Notes under the pieces: generated by a model
Seen by the model: only the letters and a program-made list of their open reading frames with translations
What the model was told of the DNA's origin: nothing
Database searches by the model: none
Shown: positions 1-11,650 of the stretch, piece by piece
How the letters are laid out: each line of letters starts with the position of its first letter
How positions within the stretch are numbered: the first letter of the stretch is position 1
DNA from: Anticarsia gemmatalis
Taxonomy: Eukaryota > Arthropoda > Insecta > Lepidoptera > Erebidae
Direction: 5' to 3'
NCBI RefSeq assembly: GCF_050436995.1
Contig: NC_134766.1
Span: 7,874,001-7,938,000 of the forward strand
Length of the DNA stretch: 64,000 bases
Position numbers and translations under genes: made by a program

Positions 1-184
1 GTTAAGCAGCCCCTGGCGCGGTCATTTCATATATTGAGAACCGTTTAGTATTTGAGCTAAGAGTCTCCGTGCTTCGGAGGGTATATAATGAATTTCTATT
101 CTTAGCATCCCCTAGCGCGGTATTTCCATAGATTGGTAGCCGCATAGTGGTATTTGAGCTAAGAGTCTCCGTGCAGACGGCATA
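1..184 (-). repeat. Two tandem partial copies of dispersed repeat family A
   Basis: Read on the minus strand, positions 1-90 and about 103-184 each match the 3' part of the repeat seen most completely at 42240-42490. Shared landmarks are the CTCCGAAGCACGGAGAC block, a stretch reading CAAATACCACTATGCGG and the ATGACCGCGCC block. The two partial copies lie head to tail. An apparent 70-codon minus-strand frame over this region is a by-product of the repeat. The family assignment is by internal comparison only. Confidence 0.7.
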
Positions 185-186
185 TA

Positions 187-310
187 TTAGGTCGGGGAAA
201 AAGTCTTTTTGCATTATAGTATGTACTATGTATGAACTTGTAATAAAATCTTTTCTCTACACAAAAAAAACTTGATATTTGGGTACCTCACGAGCTCACT
301 TCTTTTTTAC
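187..310 (+). mobile_element. Truncated mariner-like element, 5' end
   Basis: The sequence starts with TTAGGTCGGGGAAAAAGTC directly after TA, the usual target of Tc1/mariner elements. It then continues through about 120 bases shared with the mariner MITE at 60358-60544 (left end plus the CTCTACACA and GATATTTGGG blocks). No matching right inverted repeat is found downstream, so this copy is 3'-truncated. It abuts the family A repeats. Confidence 0.7.
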
Positions 311-1297
311 AGAGGGACGTCGGAGCTCCAGTAGTCTTAAACGATATCCTATGGGGTATAGTGTCTTCCTGGCGACTAGGAAACTGTGAGAACGAACTGG
401 CAGGCTCCAGTTTTGTAACTCTGGTCGCTGCTCCAAATATCACGAAATGGATCAACTCTGTGATAAGAGGAAATTCATAAATATGAACTTTGTTTTTAGG
501 AAGTATGTTGTTTTATGACTTACAGATGAGTGCTAGTTAGCTTAACTGACGAATGTAAGAAAATTTGATCTAGATGGTTCTGCTAGCTTATAAAAGTAGA
601 TCTGAATATTTTAGTATAAGTTTATGTAAATATATTTTATTTAGAATTTATTTTCTTGTAAATAATTATTAAATAAATGATAAGTAGTTCTAATAGAATT
701 TTTCCTATAGTTTTCGGTTCACTTAGTGAATTGTCGTATTTTAGCGGCAGAATTACAAGAATGGATTCTATTCCCAGGTCAAAATGTCAAGTACAAAATG
801 GTATCAATGATTTTTTCAGAAGCAACTCAGTGCTTGTTCTATATTCAATATAATATAAGGCTCTTTCACTCAAAATACGACATGCTTAATTATGTATAAA
901 TCTGCGCCTACACATTCAATAATATCAGGCGTGAAATTACTAGAAATAGTATTCACAATGAATTTCAATGTTGTACAAAACGGAAACAGAATTCAAACAA
1001 AACTCTAGTTTACAGCGTTGCAAGCATTGTGTTGAAATCGAATAAAAATGACACATTTCAAATGTCGCCGGTTCACACAAACGAGATTGAATCCATGATT
1101 GAAAACCTACAGCGAGTGAATGGATTGAACGAATGGAAAATACACGTTTTGTGAATTTTATGCGGAGTTTGTTTACTGCAATATTTTATAGATTTTATAG
1201 CAGTGTCTAAGCTGCAGAAACAGTGAGGTTATATGTATATTTATATTGTACACACGCTTGTCAGTTCTCTGTGTCTCTTTTTCATACTATATGTACA
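311..1297. other. AT-rich intergenic stretch
   Basis: No open frame with coding character, RNA gene or clear repeat boundary was seen here. The DNA is AT-rich with scattered short A and T runs. Confidence 0.5.
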
Positions 1298-1430
1298 TCC
1301 TACTTATATTATTAATGCGAATATGTGTGAGTATGTATGGATGTTTGTTACTCTTTCAAGCAAATACTACTTAACTGATTAAGATGAAAGGAGATCATCC
1401 ACGCTCCATACATTTTTGGGCCTTTTTTCA
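1298..1430 (+). mobile_element. Helitron-type 5' end fragment
   Basis: TCCTACTTATATTATTAATGCG at 1298-1319 resembles the 5' ends of the other short Helitrons in the window (TC followed by TATACTAATATTATAAA-like sequence). The following text reads like the usual subterminal region (GTTTGTTACTC, then an ACTGATT-containing stretch). No CTAG 3' end with a hairpin follows, so this is a 5' fragment. The assignment rests on similarity of the terminus alone. Confidence 0.4.
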
Positions 1431-3286
1431 AAGTGCCGGCCAACAAAAAAAAGTGGCATGTATCGATAGAGCTAGCCATTTGAAGCAATAGTTAGTATGG
1501 CACGAAACCGGTAGGATCGCTTTGAACCGAGTTATACAGGTTTGAAGATTCATAATATTCAAACATTAATTCATTTCTGAAAGTGCTGTGAAACATAAAA
1601 TAATGATTGATTTTGCTAGAATTAACTATCTAAAGCAAACAACCACTCTGAAGTTGATTTAAGGTCGTAAGCACACGTATCAACTCGGAAACGGGTCGTC
1701 TTAAAACTGTCACAAATCACTTGAAGACGCTCTGGGCGTAATCAACGCAAATTATACTCAAAGTAAAAGGCAATAAACTTGAATGGAAACGAAATTACTG
1801 CAGGTTCTTAGCAAGGGGATAATCTTGGAAAAATCGTACGCGCCCTGATTGATAGGGCGCTTAATACCTTTTGGGTTTTAGTGTAATTATATTCGTAGTA
1901 TATTTTTAGGCCGAGGAAGAGTTTTGTTTTAAGTTTGTGCAATCGAACTAATGACGTTTAATAATGATAATAATGACAATGATAATGATTATGACACATA
2001 ATATCACGGGACTACGGATAGTCTCTATTCTCGAGTCTATTTTCAGAGTGAAACGGCAGAACCGTTTTTCATGAATAGCTGATTGAAACATGAGTACCTA
2101 CTTTATTTACAAAGGATACTTACCATTTTTTTGTAATAACTTTAAGTTATATCTATATTAGTACCCAAACTAAATTTATTAAAAATTAAAGCCCTATTAA
2201 ACCCTATCATTCCTTTACACGATACAAAGCCTGACGAAACATCTGCACTCAAGAAATTCCTTTCTTATATCCAGATCAAAAGAGAGCGAAATTTATCTGA
2301 AATCTAAATAATTAATTCATTATTACTAAGAGCACTCGAATCAAGAATAACAAGAACTAATTAGATTTAGTCTTGGTTTCTGTTTCGTAGAATCTGAGGT
2401 TCCATTTCGGAGGTGGATACTATGTTGATATTTGATTAATTGGGAATCTGGGGCACACTAGTTAATGTCTCTGTAGATTCGTTTCCTTTTCGAAATAGAA
2501 TATTATTATGTTCATTGTACAGGTATCTATGCAAAATAATAAAACTACTTTTTTATTCGAAGTCAAAAATATTTGTTTTTGTTGGTGTTGTCTTCTTGTA
2601 TGTTTGTAAAATTCTCACGATAATTTCTAAACACAAAAAAAGTATTTTGTTTTCGGGAGGATTTTGTCATTTTGTGTTTGTTCTTCTATAGCTCAGAAGT
2701 ATTAAATGTATCTACGGAGAAGAGGTCCTGCGTCTCTACCCCAGATATGGTGAGAAAATGGGTCCAGAGGTTCTATCAAGAAAATTATCTTTTACTCCTC
2801 GGAGTGTGAACTCCGCAAAAAACTCCTCAAAACTGCTCAGGATATAAGTAAAAGTTAAGGTCTTGTATGGTATTTAAGCAGTTGATTGTAGATATAGACT
2901 GTTTTGCGTTTCGTCGTAAGTTAAAACTTTAACACAACATTGCACAGGTTATATTCAAAACCATTATTTTTAAAAATCCCTAGATAAAACGTTGTACTAC
3001 TAGATTTTAGCTTCAATTCGGTTATGTCCGGGTGTGAAAGTACACTTTAAATGCAAATTCTAATCCCTAGCTACCAGCTGCTGTTAACTGTACTCATAAA
3101 CCGATTTAGAAACTGTAGCGTACTAACATTACCAGTATCATGTAGTGGGTACAGTCAGCAACGAAAATTATAGAACGTTTGTAACGATGACGGCGTTGGC
3201 AGTCATTAAGTTGCAAATTAGTCGAAAACAGTGTAAGTCTTGTCAAATAAGTACAGTCCGCACCAAATATTGTTGAACATTACTTT
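1431..3286. other. AT-rich stretch without recognisable gene
   Basis: An 83-codon frame at 2440-2691 is rich in F, L, I and K, as expected of random AT-rich DNA. It has no recognisable domain, so I do not call it a gene. No RNA gene or clear repeat was recognised. Confidence 0.5.
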
Positions 3287-3365
3287 GTAAACCAAGTATA
3301 TCGGCAAAATAGTAAAGTGGTTATGTAATTACCATTTTACTATTTTGCCGATATACTTTACAAGT
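3287..3365. repeat. Long near-perfect inverted repeat (hairpin)
   Basis: Positions 3294-3321 and 3331-3358 are reverse complements over 28 bases with one mismatch, separated by about 9 bases. Beyond them, TTGTAAA on the left pairs with TTTACAA on the right across a 2-base bulge. The structure could be a palindromic MITE core. No target duplication could be assigned. Confidence 0.75.
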
Positions 3366-3394
3366 AATCAACCACGATGTAATTCGATCGAAAC

Positions 3395-3500
3395 GTCAGG
3401 TGAACAAATAAGGTATTCTAACCTTTAATTGTCAATCGCGATTAAGACCTGTTACATTATAATATTATGTGTACAAGTCACGAGGTTTTAAAATCGATAA
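3395..3500 (+). repeat. Dispersed repeat family D, copy 1
   Basis: This stretch shares an ordered series of blocks with 26395-26490: AATAAGGTATNCTAACCTTT, then TCGCG, TTAAGACC, CATTATA and GTGTACAAGTC. Identity is imperfect and suggests two old copies of one element. The 63-codon frame overlapping it (3469-3660) has no recognisable domain and is probably incidental. Confidence 0.5.
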
Positions 3501-3660
3501 GAGGTTATGCAAGTTGCCATATTGTTGCGACCTGCGCTATTACAATGGGTTTTATTCCCACAAAGAACTAAAATTCTATATCACCAGCAAATTATTGTTA
3601 AGGGCCTGTTTGCGATTAAGCTTTTCCTTTAAGTATTTTTTAGTTTTAGTTGATGCTTAG

Positions 3661-4215
3661 GTCTATATGCATTTTTTTGTGGTCGACTGTACTAACAATT
3701 ATTTTGCACCAAAATCTAACTAATGTGGTAACATGTGTGATAAACGATAAATTCTCTAAGATTCAAAGTGTTGAGAAGAAATAGCGTGCAAAATAAAAAG
3801 AAAATTGGGACTATTAGGATTTCGAAATAAAGCTAGGTGGATAATCAATGGTTCTATCAATGGTTTGCCTGACCCGCGAATCGAACTGACGAACTAGCAA
3901 CCAGCAGTCGCGTACACTGTTTTTATTAAAACAAAAGCGAAACTTGAGCAACCTAGTGTCATAAATAAATATTATGTTATTATAGTTATAAATATTATTT
4001 TCCATTTCTTTTAAGAAAATTCAATTAAATAAACAGTAATAAACGGTAATATTACTTTGTATTTATTTGCTCGAGCACAAATGAATCGTGGCGAGTGTAA
4101 ACCGCGTGGAGCGTAGAGGTAACTGCAGATAAATGATACAGCCGCTGGACCCGATATAATTGAGGATACGGTGTAATGCAAGAACTTCTAGTTTCTATAT
4201 ATTAATAAGAAAATA
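3661..4215. other. AT-rich stretch with a tRNA-like relic
   Basis: About 3865-3925 on the minus strand contains a B-box-like GTTCGATTC sequence, and the surrounding bases fit a decayed tRNA-derived SINE head. Nothing else was recognised. Confidence 0.35.
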
Positions 4216-4418
4216 TCCATACTAATGTTATAAATGCGACAGTAACTCTGTCTGTCTGTCTGTCTGTTACTCAATCATGCCTAAACTACTGAACCAATTT
4301 GCATGGGTATGGAGATATTTTGACACCCGAAAAAGGACAGGCTACTTTTTACCCCGGGAAAATGACGCATTACCATGGGAAAATTCAGGTGGCGGACGAA
4401 GTCGCGGGTAAAAGCTAA
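4216..4418 (+). mobile_element. Non-autonomous Helitron, family 2
   Basis: The element begins TCCATACTAATGTTATAAAT after an A. It contains a (TCTG)n tract and ends with GCGGACGAAGTCGC, a hairpin-forming stretch, followed by GGGTAAAAGCTAA. The terminal CTAA fits the CTRR rule for Helitron 3' ends. It is 203 bp long and has no coding capacity. Related sequence forms the 5' half of the chimera at 30095-30350 and the fragment at 24622-24700. Confidence 0.75.
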
Positions 4419-6299
4419 CCTATAACTTGTTCTAGGTTTAGGTTAAGGGATCTTCTATTTTTCGTAACTGGAGAGCTAAGTTAAGTAACAGCCCAAAGTA
4501 CATATACAGGATGTCCCAGAACTCAACGTCAAGCCGAATGGGAGTGACAGGATTAATTGTAATCATCATGAGAAAATAAGAAAAAAAGGTATGCCCCGCT
4601 TCCGCTCGCAGCGAAAGGCTATTTCAGTAGGTTGTAAGATTTATCAAAAAATAATAGGTGCCTTGGTCAAGATCACTTATTGAAAATCGTCACACTTAGA
4701 CATAGGTTGATACCTAAGTCTAAGTTTGCCGGGAGATTTCTTAATTGTATAATATCAATCTGAAGATAATCTATAAAATCTTTTGGTTGAAGAAAAAACG
4801 ATAATTTTAAAATCTTTGTTTTCTTTTAAAAGTCATAACTTTTAAACTCTCGCGTTGCATGTTTAATGTATATTTATTTCTTTTAAAAGTTCCAAGAAAT
4901 TCCTCATCCCCTGCCTCGCACCAAGCTCTGTAGCATTGTAAATAATGATAGTAGTTGCGCTACACTCGTTAATTATATATAATCTCACGGCAACATCTTT
5001 ACCGTATTTCTACTACACCGGCTATCCGTGGTCATCTTTTTGTTTCCACCTTAAAGATATTGCGAGGTCTTGTTAAAGAAACGGGAGAAAATATAAGATA
5101 GTTAAAGCGTTAATTATATTAATGTCATTTGTACTACCTGTCTTATTAATAATCTCTGATAAGTTACACAGTGTTTTGTCTTTTTCATTCATAAACAGTT
5201 TCAAATTTGATTAAAAGTAACAAAACACCATATAAATTATCAGCTTACATGACGTCCGTTAGTAAGACATTTCCGTAAATATAAAAATTTCTCTCTCTGT
5301 CTAACTATGTCTTCTTCATCCCTAAATCAATGAATCGACTCACATGAAATTTAATGTAAAGATAGCCCCAAGAAGGGACATAATTTCAAACTAATTGATG
5401 TGTGGCCTTAAGATTTGAACCTTCAACCACTTGCAGGACAGGCGAAAGTTTATACCACCAGTCATAAATACAACTGCCAAAAATACATTACCTAACTGTA
5501 TTATTCTTCATAACAGACGTTCTAATACAGACTATGTAAAGCAGTATTGAAAGTCATTATTCATGTTTCAATAAGACGCCAGTGTAATTTAGCCTACAAT
5601 GTTTGGGTGAGAACTCGAGAGTTTTATTCGTGACAACGACCCTAAGGGAGTATCTACGTAGTGATTTTTGGTGCAGATTTATCAGTTTAATCGTAGACTA
5701 GAATATAAATCGGAAAAATAATATTTATGCTTCATAATATTATTACGTTTAATAGATGCTGAGTTAGCATTTCTCTTTACAGATTACTTTTGATAACTAA
5801 AAGATTTTGTCTGCACCTTATTCAAAGTGGGTTGAGGACAAGTCAAAGAAGAATTCCCTTGTTTGTTTTCCAGAAGTGGTATTCCAGAATTTCCTTGTTT
5901 ATCATTGAAAACAACCTTACTTTAGAAATTAGGTTAACCAGTCACTGGGCAAAAGCATTGCAATAAAAAAATAAGGTGTCAAATGGGTGGACAGTGGGTC
6001 CAGTCCACCAAAGACTTGCATTACTATTATTAGGTATTTTGGTTGATCTAATGAGGGTTTATGAGCAAATCCTCCTTTTCTCTTTGTAAGGACAATAATC
6101 CATCCCGCATACGTCAGTATAGATAAGGATTAGATCCATTTATTTTTCCGGAAAAACCTCTATCTCAAAATGTAAGGAAAACAGATTGGTATCATTTCGA
6201 GTCTCGTTCGTTGCGTTAGATCTTAGCTTTTTGGCTATTTAAATAAAAACAAAAACTTACTCATAAATGTGCTTTCTGAAGAATGGAGACTTTCACTTT
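4419..6299. other. AT-rich stretch with old repeat remnants
   Basis: About 4500-4560 resembles a lepidopteran repeat beginning ACAGGATGTCCCAGAACTC. About 5277-5400 resembles a decayed Helitron-type subterminal region. 5405-5460 on the minus strand has a tRNA-like B box. No gene was recognised. Confidence 0.35.
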
Positions 6300-6396
6300 A
6301 AGTACCACCCTGAGGTCACCCATCTATAAAATGTCAACGTTAAGGTTGCTTAACCTCCGATCATTTACCGACCGGTGAACGCAACTAGCTCTTCGT
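6300..6396 (+). repeat. Repeat family A, 3' fragment
   Basis: It shares CACCCATCTAT, a GGTTGCTT block and the ATTTACCGACCGGTGA block with the fuller copy at 42240-42490. Only the 3' part is present. Confidence 0.6.
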
Positions 6397-7227
6397 TAAG
6401 TATTACTTTATCATAGGTCAGTATCACAAATATGCAAGCTATTCCAATAATTCAGGTGATACAACTTCTATATCGTGCGGGTTAAGCGAATGACCTAACT
6501 GGTTGGACGAAGTTGAAAACTTTTGCTACAAACTTTACTCTAAACCGACTTTAAGTTGGCTTTTATTGGCAATATAGTGCGAAGGGATAAGACTGTTGGT
6601 TTAGTTTAAAAGTGAATTTAATTGTAGCAAATAAAATGGGAGTTTGTTTTTCATTCGTATTGTTTGTTATTTTTTCCTATGAAGTAAAGTCGATTTTGTA
6701 TATAAAACTCCATTTAGAATTTTGTTGTAACCTTTGTAGACAGGTTTGATAAACTAGCATTCCACCTTTGCTACGCTTGGTTATTTTAAAGGAGGATATT
6801 TTGAAACGTACCTACCAATACGTCCTCCGTAACGGTAAACTTAAAAAGCGACAACATTTGAAAATCGTCGCAGTTTATAAAAATAAACTAGCACATAAAT
6901 CTTTTTAGAAGCGCAAATAATAATTTTCAATAAGTACTCAAAACCAAAAAGTCTTAAATCCTTAAGCTACAGTATAAACACCCTTACCTTTTGTTCCTAA
7001 GTCTCACCTAATATTCGTCTGAACATTCCGTTATCAGTCCCATCTGTTGTAACAACTGTTAATTTGTTAAAAACGTCTCGGCTTTTTCTCTCCTTCTTTC
7101 GAGACAAATAAACAGGACATTATTTTCTATATACATATAAACGAATTTGTCTGTCCTCAGGACACTTTTCTAAAGTACTATTAACATATCGTGATGAAAA
7201 CTTCCATGTCTAAGTTTAATACATTTC
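6397..7227. other. AT-rich stretch, nothing recognised
   Basis: No coding frame, RNA gene or repeat boundary was identified. Confidence 0.45.
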
Positions 7228-7345
7228 TTGAAGGCATGCAAAGTCCCCAACCCGCACTTGAACAGCTTAGTGGATTCAAGACCTAACCTCTCCCTCGCTC
7301 AAAATAAAGGAGACTCTATCCCAGCAGTAGGACAGTAGCATGTTA
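7228..7345 (+). repeat. SINE-like repeat family C, 3' part
   Basis: Landmarks shared with the copies at 26040-26335 and 60925-61140 are GGCATGCAAAGTCC, CAACCCGCACTTG, a CCTAACC(C/T)CTC block and CCCAGCAGTNGGACA. The tRNA-like head is missing. Confidence 0.7.
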
Positions 7346-7576
7346 AAAAAGTACTTCCCAAGGATTATGATTTATCCCAAAGTGAAGTTAGGTTTAGGCC
7401 TTTCTATGGGAAAAAGACATGGTTTAATGCATGTGCGTATGTTTCAATTTGTTTATCGCTATTGGTTAACCAACAATATAGCTTGGAAGCTAATATGTAG
7501 TAGTCATTTTATTATTTCAATGAATAAAAAACAAGTTTATATTGTACACAAACAGGGTGAAGGAAAATTATTCTAA

Positions 7577-7845
7577 ATAGCTGACCACCGCAACTTCGCT
7601 TGCGTCACATAAAAGAGAATTGGTCAAAATTTTCCCCGTTTTTGTTACATTTTTTACTGGTACTCAGTTCATGTTGTAGCGTGATGATACATAGCCTATA
7701 GCTTTCCTCGATAAATAGACTATCTAATACTGAAATAATTTTTCAAATCAGATCAGTAGTTACTGAGATTAGCGCGTTCAAACAAACAAACAAACAAACT
7801 CTTTAAGTTTAAGTTTAGTAAGAAAAGTAGAGAGAAATATTAGTA
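7577..7845 (-). mobile_element. Non-autonomous Helitron, family 1, split by the large Helitron
   Basis: On the minus strand this is the same 240-260 bp element as at 48359-48587. It has the hairpin GCAACTTCGCTTGCG near its 3' end (left side) and the (CAAA)n tract and AATATTAGTA at its 5' end (right side). The CTAG terminus has decayed to ATAG. The last bases of its 5' terminus (TAGA) are absent here but are found at 14459-14462. The large Helitron therefore inserted at the A/T step within this terminus. Confidence 0.85.
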
Positions 7846-8705
7846 TCTATAATATAAAAATGAATCGCAAAATGTGTTGGTAAGCGCATAACTCAACAAC
7901 GCCTCGACCAATTTGGCCAAATCTTTTTTTAAAATGTTCGTTGAAGTTTAAGGATGGTTTTTACGGCGAGAAAAATTAGAATTATCGCTGGAAAAATCCT
8001 AAAAATAACCCTTTTCTTTTTCTCATACAAATGATTTGTAACTAAAACGTAGTCAATTTGAGCTTTATTGCTATGGTATAAAGTTCATATCAAAATTACA
8101 TGCACTCACTGTTGTCTAAGCAATGTAGGTGTGTTCCTAAAGTCAAAGATCGTATCTGTCAAAACAATGTGCGTGTGTTCGTTGGAGCACAGAATACATA
8201 GTTGGAGGAGTTTAAATGTCGCGTTCCGAAACTCGCGTTTCTTTTGTATTAGTTTCGGCACGCGAGATAAAATGCATCAGTTTCCACGTCATTACATCAG
8301 TCAAACAAAAATCGCGTTACCAACAGTGTTTTATTATTTTTAATATCCAAATTTTACGTAAACAAAATAATTCGTACGGCTTAAAAGGATTTGACTTCAA
8401 GTCATATCAAATTAAAAAAAAAAAAGTTGTCTGTGACCTAACCTATTGAGTTTGCTTTTGTCAACTAATACACGAAACAAATTCGTATATCGTGGTGACA
8501 TTCAAAGCAATATTACAGGACATGAAAATGAAAAAGAGAAAATGGACAAAGAGTGTATTTTACAGCACAGAACGCAGTACAAAGAGCTGCTCAGCCACCA
8601 TCTACTACATTAACCAGTTTTAGTTCAGGAGATTTTTTTTAAATACGTAGGCAAAAAAACATTTCCAAATCTTTTTGACAGGTCGAAGTCTGTCGGGTCA
8701 GCTAG
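7846..8705 (+). mobile_element. Internally deleted Helitron unit with its own 3' end
   Basis: This unit shares the 5' end of the large Helitron. It has a roughly 85 bp scrap of the helicase gene (8536-8621) and then a full 3' terminal region (GGAGATTTTTTTT, the hairpin GACAGGTCGAAGTCTGTC, GGGTCAGCTAG) ending at 8705. The same 3' region ends the large element at 14458. The base after CTAG is A and continues straight into a second, nearly identical copy of the helicase scrap. The unit therefore sits head to tail with the following element and has no host flank of its own. The 91-codon and 77-codon frames at 8068-8449 have no recognisable domain. Confidence 0.8.
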
Positions 8706-9249
8706 AAAATGGACAAAGAGTGTATTTTACAGCACAGAACGCAGTACAAAGAGCTGCTCAGTCACCATCTACTACATTAACCAGATTTTTTGAGACATGC
8801 CAAAACGATGATTTCGCACAAACATTGCTTTATTCTGAAATGCCAAAATATTATACCTGGAATCAATGCTCAAGGAGATTTATACGACGGAAACAAGGAA
8901 AACCAGTTCCAGGATATACAGATGTATATTCCACCGATGCGATTGGCCGGATTTATTCAGTACATCCAAGCAATGATGAATGTTTTTATTTACGACTGCT
9001 ATTAGTCAATGTACGTGGCCCAGCATCATTCCAACAGTTACGAACTGTTGATGGTGAATTGTGCGGATCCTACAGAGAAGCCTGTCAACGTTTGCAATTG
9101 CTTGAAAATGACGCTCATTGGGATCAAACTCTCAATGATGCTGTAATATCATCACACGCTCATCAAATACGAACATTGTTTTCTATAATCATATCTACAT
9201 GCTTCCCATCAAACCCAATTGATTTGTGGATCAAGTACAAAGATTATAT
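8704..9249 (+). pseudogene. Helitron RepHel protein, segment just before the helicase domain (fragment)
   Basis: The frame carries the conserved Helitron text preceding the helicase core: YYTWNQCSRRFIRRKQGKPV, a VYSTDAIGRIYSVHP block, FYLRLLLVNVRGP, LLENDAHWDQTL and finally PIDLWIKYKDY. In family members this segment links the Rep nuclease to the Pif1-like helicase. The frame has no real start; the first conserved residues (ENGQRVYFTA) directly follow the CTAG of the preceding unit. It is cut at its 3' end by the DNA transposon and resumes at about 12776 (MCDICDDILY). The first 85 bp also occur at 8536-8621 with one difference. The Rep motifs are missing, so it cannot encode a functional transposase. 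Confidence 0.88.
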
Positions 9250-9859
9250 CGTCCCCGTAGAGCGAAAAATCACTAACTAACACTTAAGTGATTTTGAGAT
9301 ACGAGGTGTTTTATGTCTTAAATGACAAAAAAAAATATAACTTTTTTCGGAGATTAGTTATCGATGCATGAAAGGTTTTGTTTTGAAGATATATTAATTA
9401 AGTATATGTTATATGTATTAAACCACGAAAATAGTATATAAATTATTAACTGTAAAGGATAATTTGTTTTACCCCAAGGTTTTCCTATTTATCTGTCACT
9501 TAGTTACTTTTCACATGTAGTTAGTTAGTTTTCGCATCAGCATTTAAATATTATACTAGTAACTAAAATCAGTTAGTTATTTTAGGAGTAAAACATATTT
9601 TACATAACTATGTCTAAATAAAATACCCAACTAAATAGACTTTGCTTATTTATTAATTTATTGCCTAATTTAAAACTAGTGTCCTATCAGTTGAAAAGTA
9701 TAAAAGTAAAACAACATTCTTAGGCAACATTTATTGAAAAAAAACTGTCTTTAAGTATACAAAACCTAATTAAAACATAATGAACAAGAACACGTTACAA
9801 AATCATCAATAGAACAGCATTAATGATGTAGCCACATCATTTTCCTCTTCTTCCTCGAG

Positions 9860-9986
9860 CTAAGTGACGTCAGGCTCACATAGCCTATCCAACACATCGT
9901 TACTAACAGGTAAAGATTCATACCATGGATAAAGTTCGCTTAGTATGACACCTTTGACACAAAGATTTAACAAATCTTTCCTTGCA
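9860..9986 (-). pseudogene. Possible transposase C-terminal remnant
   Basis: On the minus strand a frame reads ARKDLLNLCVKGVILSELYP and then WYESLPVSNDVLDRLCEPDV, followed by a stop. A very acidic stretch (LEEEEEND) in the same frame comes after the stop. The regular spacing of hydrophobic residues looks protein-like, and it lies inside the DNA transposon, so it could be the tail of that element's transposase. I do not recognise the family. It has no start, and its upstream end is cut off by the GC-rich LINE insertion. Confidence 0.3.
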
Positions 9987-9987
9987 G

Positions 9988-11205
9988 GGGTGTATTTACC
10001 CTAGGGCTAGAAGGGCTAGAGCCCGGGCCGGTTTCCTCTCTTGGGTCTGCATCTTGTCGGGGTGAGGGGGCTTAGTAGAATTGAAAGGTTGGGGAAACAG
10101 TGATCGCGAGTAACAAAAAATTACTGCGCGTGTCCCTCTGTTTGCAGAGGACACAGGTGCGGGACAGGTGAGCCGTCAGTGGGAGGACGGGCTCAGTAGG
10201 CACTCACACTGCCCCGAGCTGACGAAGAGCCAGGCCGCTGCCGCCCTCGTCAACCGTCAGTTATCGTAAATTCGTCCATCCTTGACCGAGGGCCTTGCCT
10301 TAACCGGCTGGGTCGCGAGGAGACCACCTCTGTGAAAATCCCGAGTAACTCCAGCAGTGGCGCCCCCTTTAAGGGCCTTGCGTGGTCAGAGTTCATTCGC
10401 TTTGCGGGGACCCCCGCGCCAGAAAAACCAGACGCAAGCGGCCACTGGGGCACCTCCCGCCCTCCAGTAGTATAAGGGTCACCGGATTATGGGGCCTCTA
10501 CCTCGGTGGAACGATACTTGCCACCACACTCGCGGGAACTGTTTGGATAATATAAATTTGAAAACGAACCCAAATTATGTAAGTGGGAGAGGCGAGAAGC
10601 TCAAACCCGAGGAGATCGGGGGCAAGAAGCCCAGCCGTATTGACTGCATAGCATAGTTGCGGAGGGTCGGAGCACGCCCAGTTTTAGCAAGTGTCAGACA
10701 ATGACCCTAAGGACAAATTCACCATCCAGCTGGCAGACACCATCCTCACTCACCACTAGGCAGTGGTGGAGGTGGCCGACAAATCCGGTCACCTCAAGGG
10801 TGACCTTTATAAAGTCCCTCAAAGACGCTGCTAGGAACGTCAAACTGGCAGTGTCGGAGTCGAGCAGGCAGTATGCCACGAAGGAGAATTTGGCGCGTCA
10901 GGCCCAGAATTATCGCTTACAAGAGGAGGTCGATCACATGTCACAGGCAACGGCATCAACCCCCGCGCCAGAAAAACCAGGGGCAGCGTCCTCAGCTGTA
11001 CCTGCTAACGCATTCGCCACGCCACCGCCACCGCACCGCAGCTCACAGGTCTCCGGACCAAGGAGAAGCAGGGTAAACAGCCGCGTCTTACAGTGCAGTG
11101 GCTTCCAAACCGCCGTTCACTAAACCGACGGCTGCCAAAGAGTAGCAGCTCGTCGGGAAAAATAGCAAGGCGCCCAAGGCTACGGAAGCCGACAAAAAGG
11201 GCAAG
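9988..11205 (+). pseudogene. R1/Jockey-type LINE 5' region and start of ORF1 (decayed)
   Basis: This block is much richer in GC than its surroundings. The first 700 bp look like a retrotransposon 5' untranslated region. From about 10690 a gag-like ORF1 is visible in pieces: VTFIKSLKDAARNVKLAVSE, then a coiled-coil-like run (YATKENLARQAQNYRLQEEV), a proline and alanine-rich linker and a basic tail (KATEADKKGKKIK) that follows an in-frame stop. This order matches the N-terminal part of ORF1 proteins in R1-clade non-LTR elements. A 22 bp sequence at 10410-10431 recurs at 10959-10980. No reverse transcriptase was found, so this is a 3'-truncated or rearranged fragment. Confidence 0.65.
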
Positions 11206-11650
11206 AAAATCAAAATCAAATCATTTATTCATTTAGGTCAAATATTGACACTTATGATAGTCGTTACAATTACTGAATCTACCACTAGCTCGGAAAGGGG
11301 GTGGAGCCTTATGAGAAGAGCTAGCAAGAAACTCACGGTTATTTATTAGTCTCTGATCATACCATATGTTGGGAGCACCTACTAGCATGTGATAATAAGA
11401 ATATGGGCAACAAGTGAGCACATTGGTTGTGAACAATATAAAAGAAAAAAAGTGACAGTTTTATGATTAACATCAAATTGTATATAACATCACCTATTTA
11501 CATCATTAAGTGCCCATATTTTACAATATTTAGACCTACTGCTACTGAGTTTATACAATATATGGCAAAGTTCCCTAATTTCAAAGAATCCTAATCAAGC
11601 TAGCGACTAATCCCAAGAGCTATTGTCGTTTAGATACTCATCAATTCTGT
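11200..11650 (-). mobile_element. 3' end of a non-LTR element inserted in the LINE ORF1
   Basis: On the minus strand the text resembles a very common lepidopteran LINE/SINE 3' end: GAGTTTCTTGCTAGCTCTTC, a GGTAGATTCAGTAA block, GTGTCAATATTTGACCTA and then an ATGAATAAATGATTTGATTTT-like A-rich tail ending near 11206. It separates two parts of the R1-type ORF1. The apparent 67-codon minus-strand frame is incidental. Confidence 0.65.

Noticed and set aside
2440..2691. 83-codon plus-strand frame
   Set aside because: The hydrophobic, AT-driven composition lacks start context, splice sites or domain support.
10250..10453. 67-codon minus-strand frame in the GC-rich block
   Set aside because: GC-rich DNA gives long frames by chance, and the plus strand is explained as a LINE 5' region.
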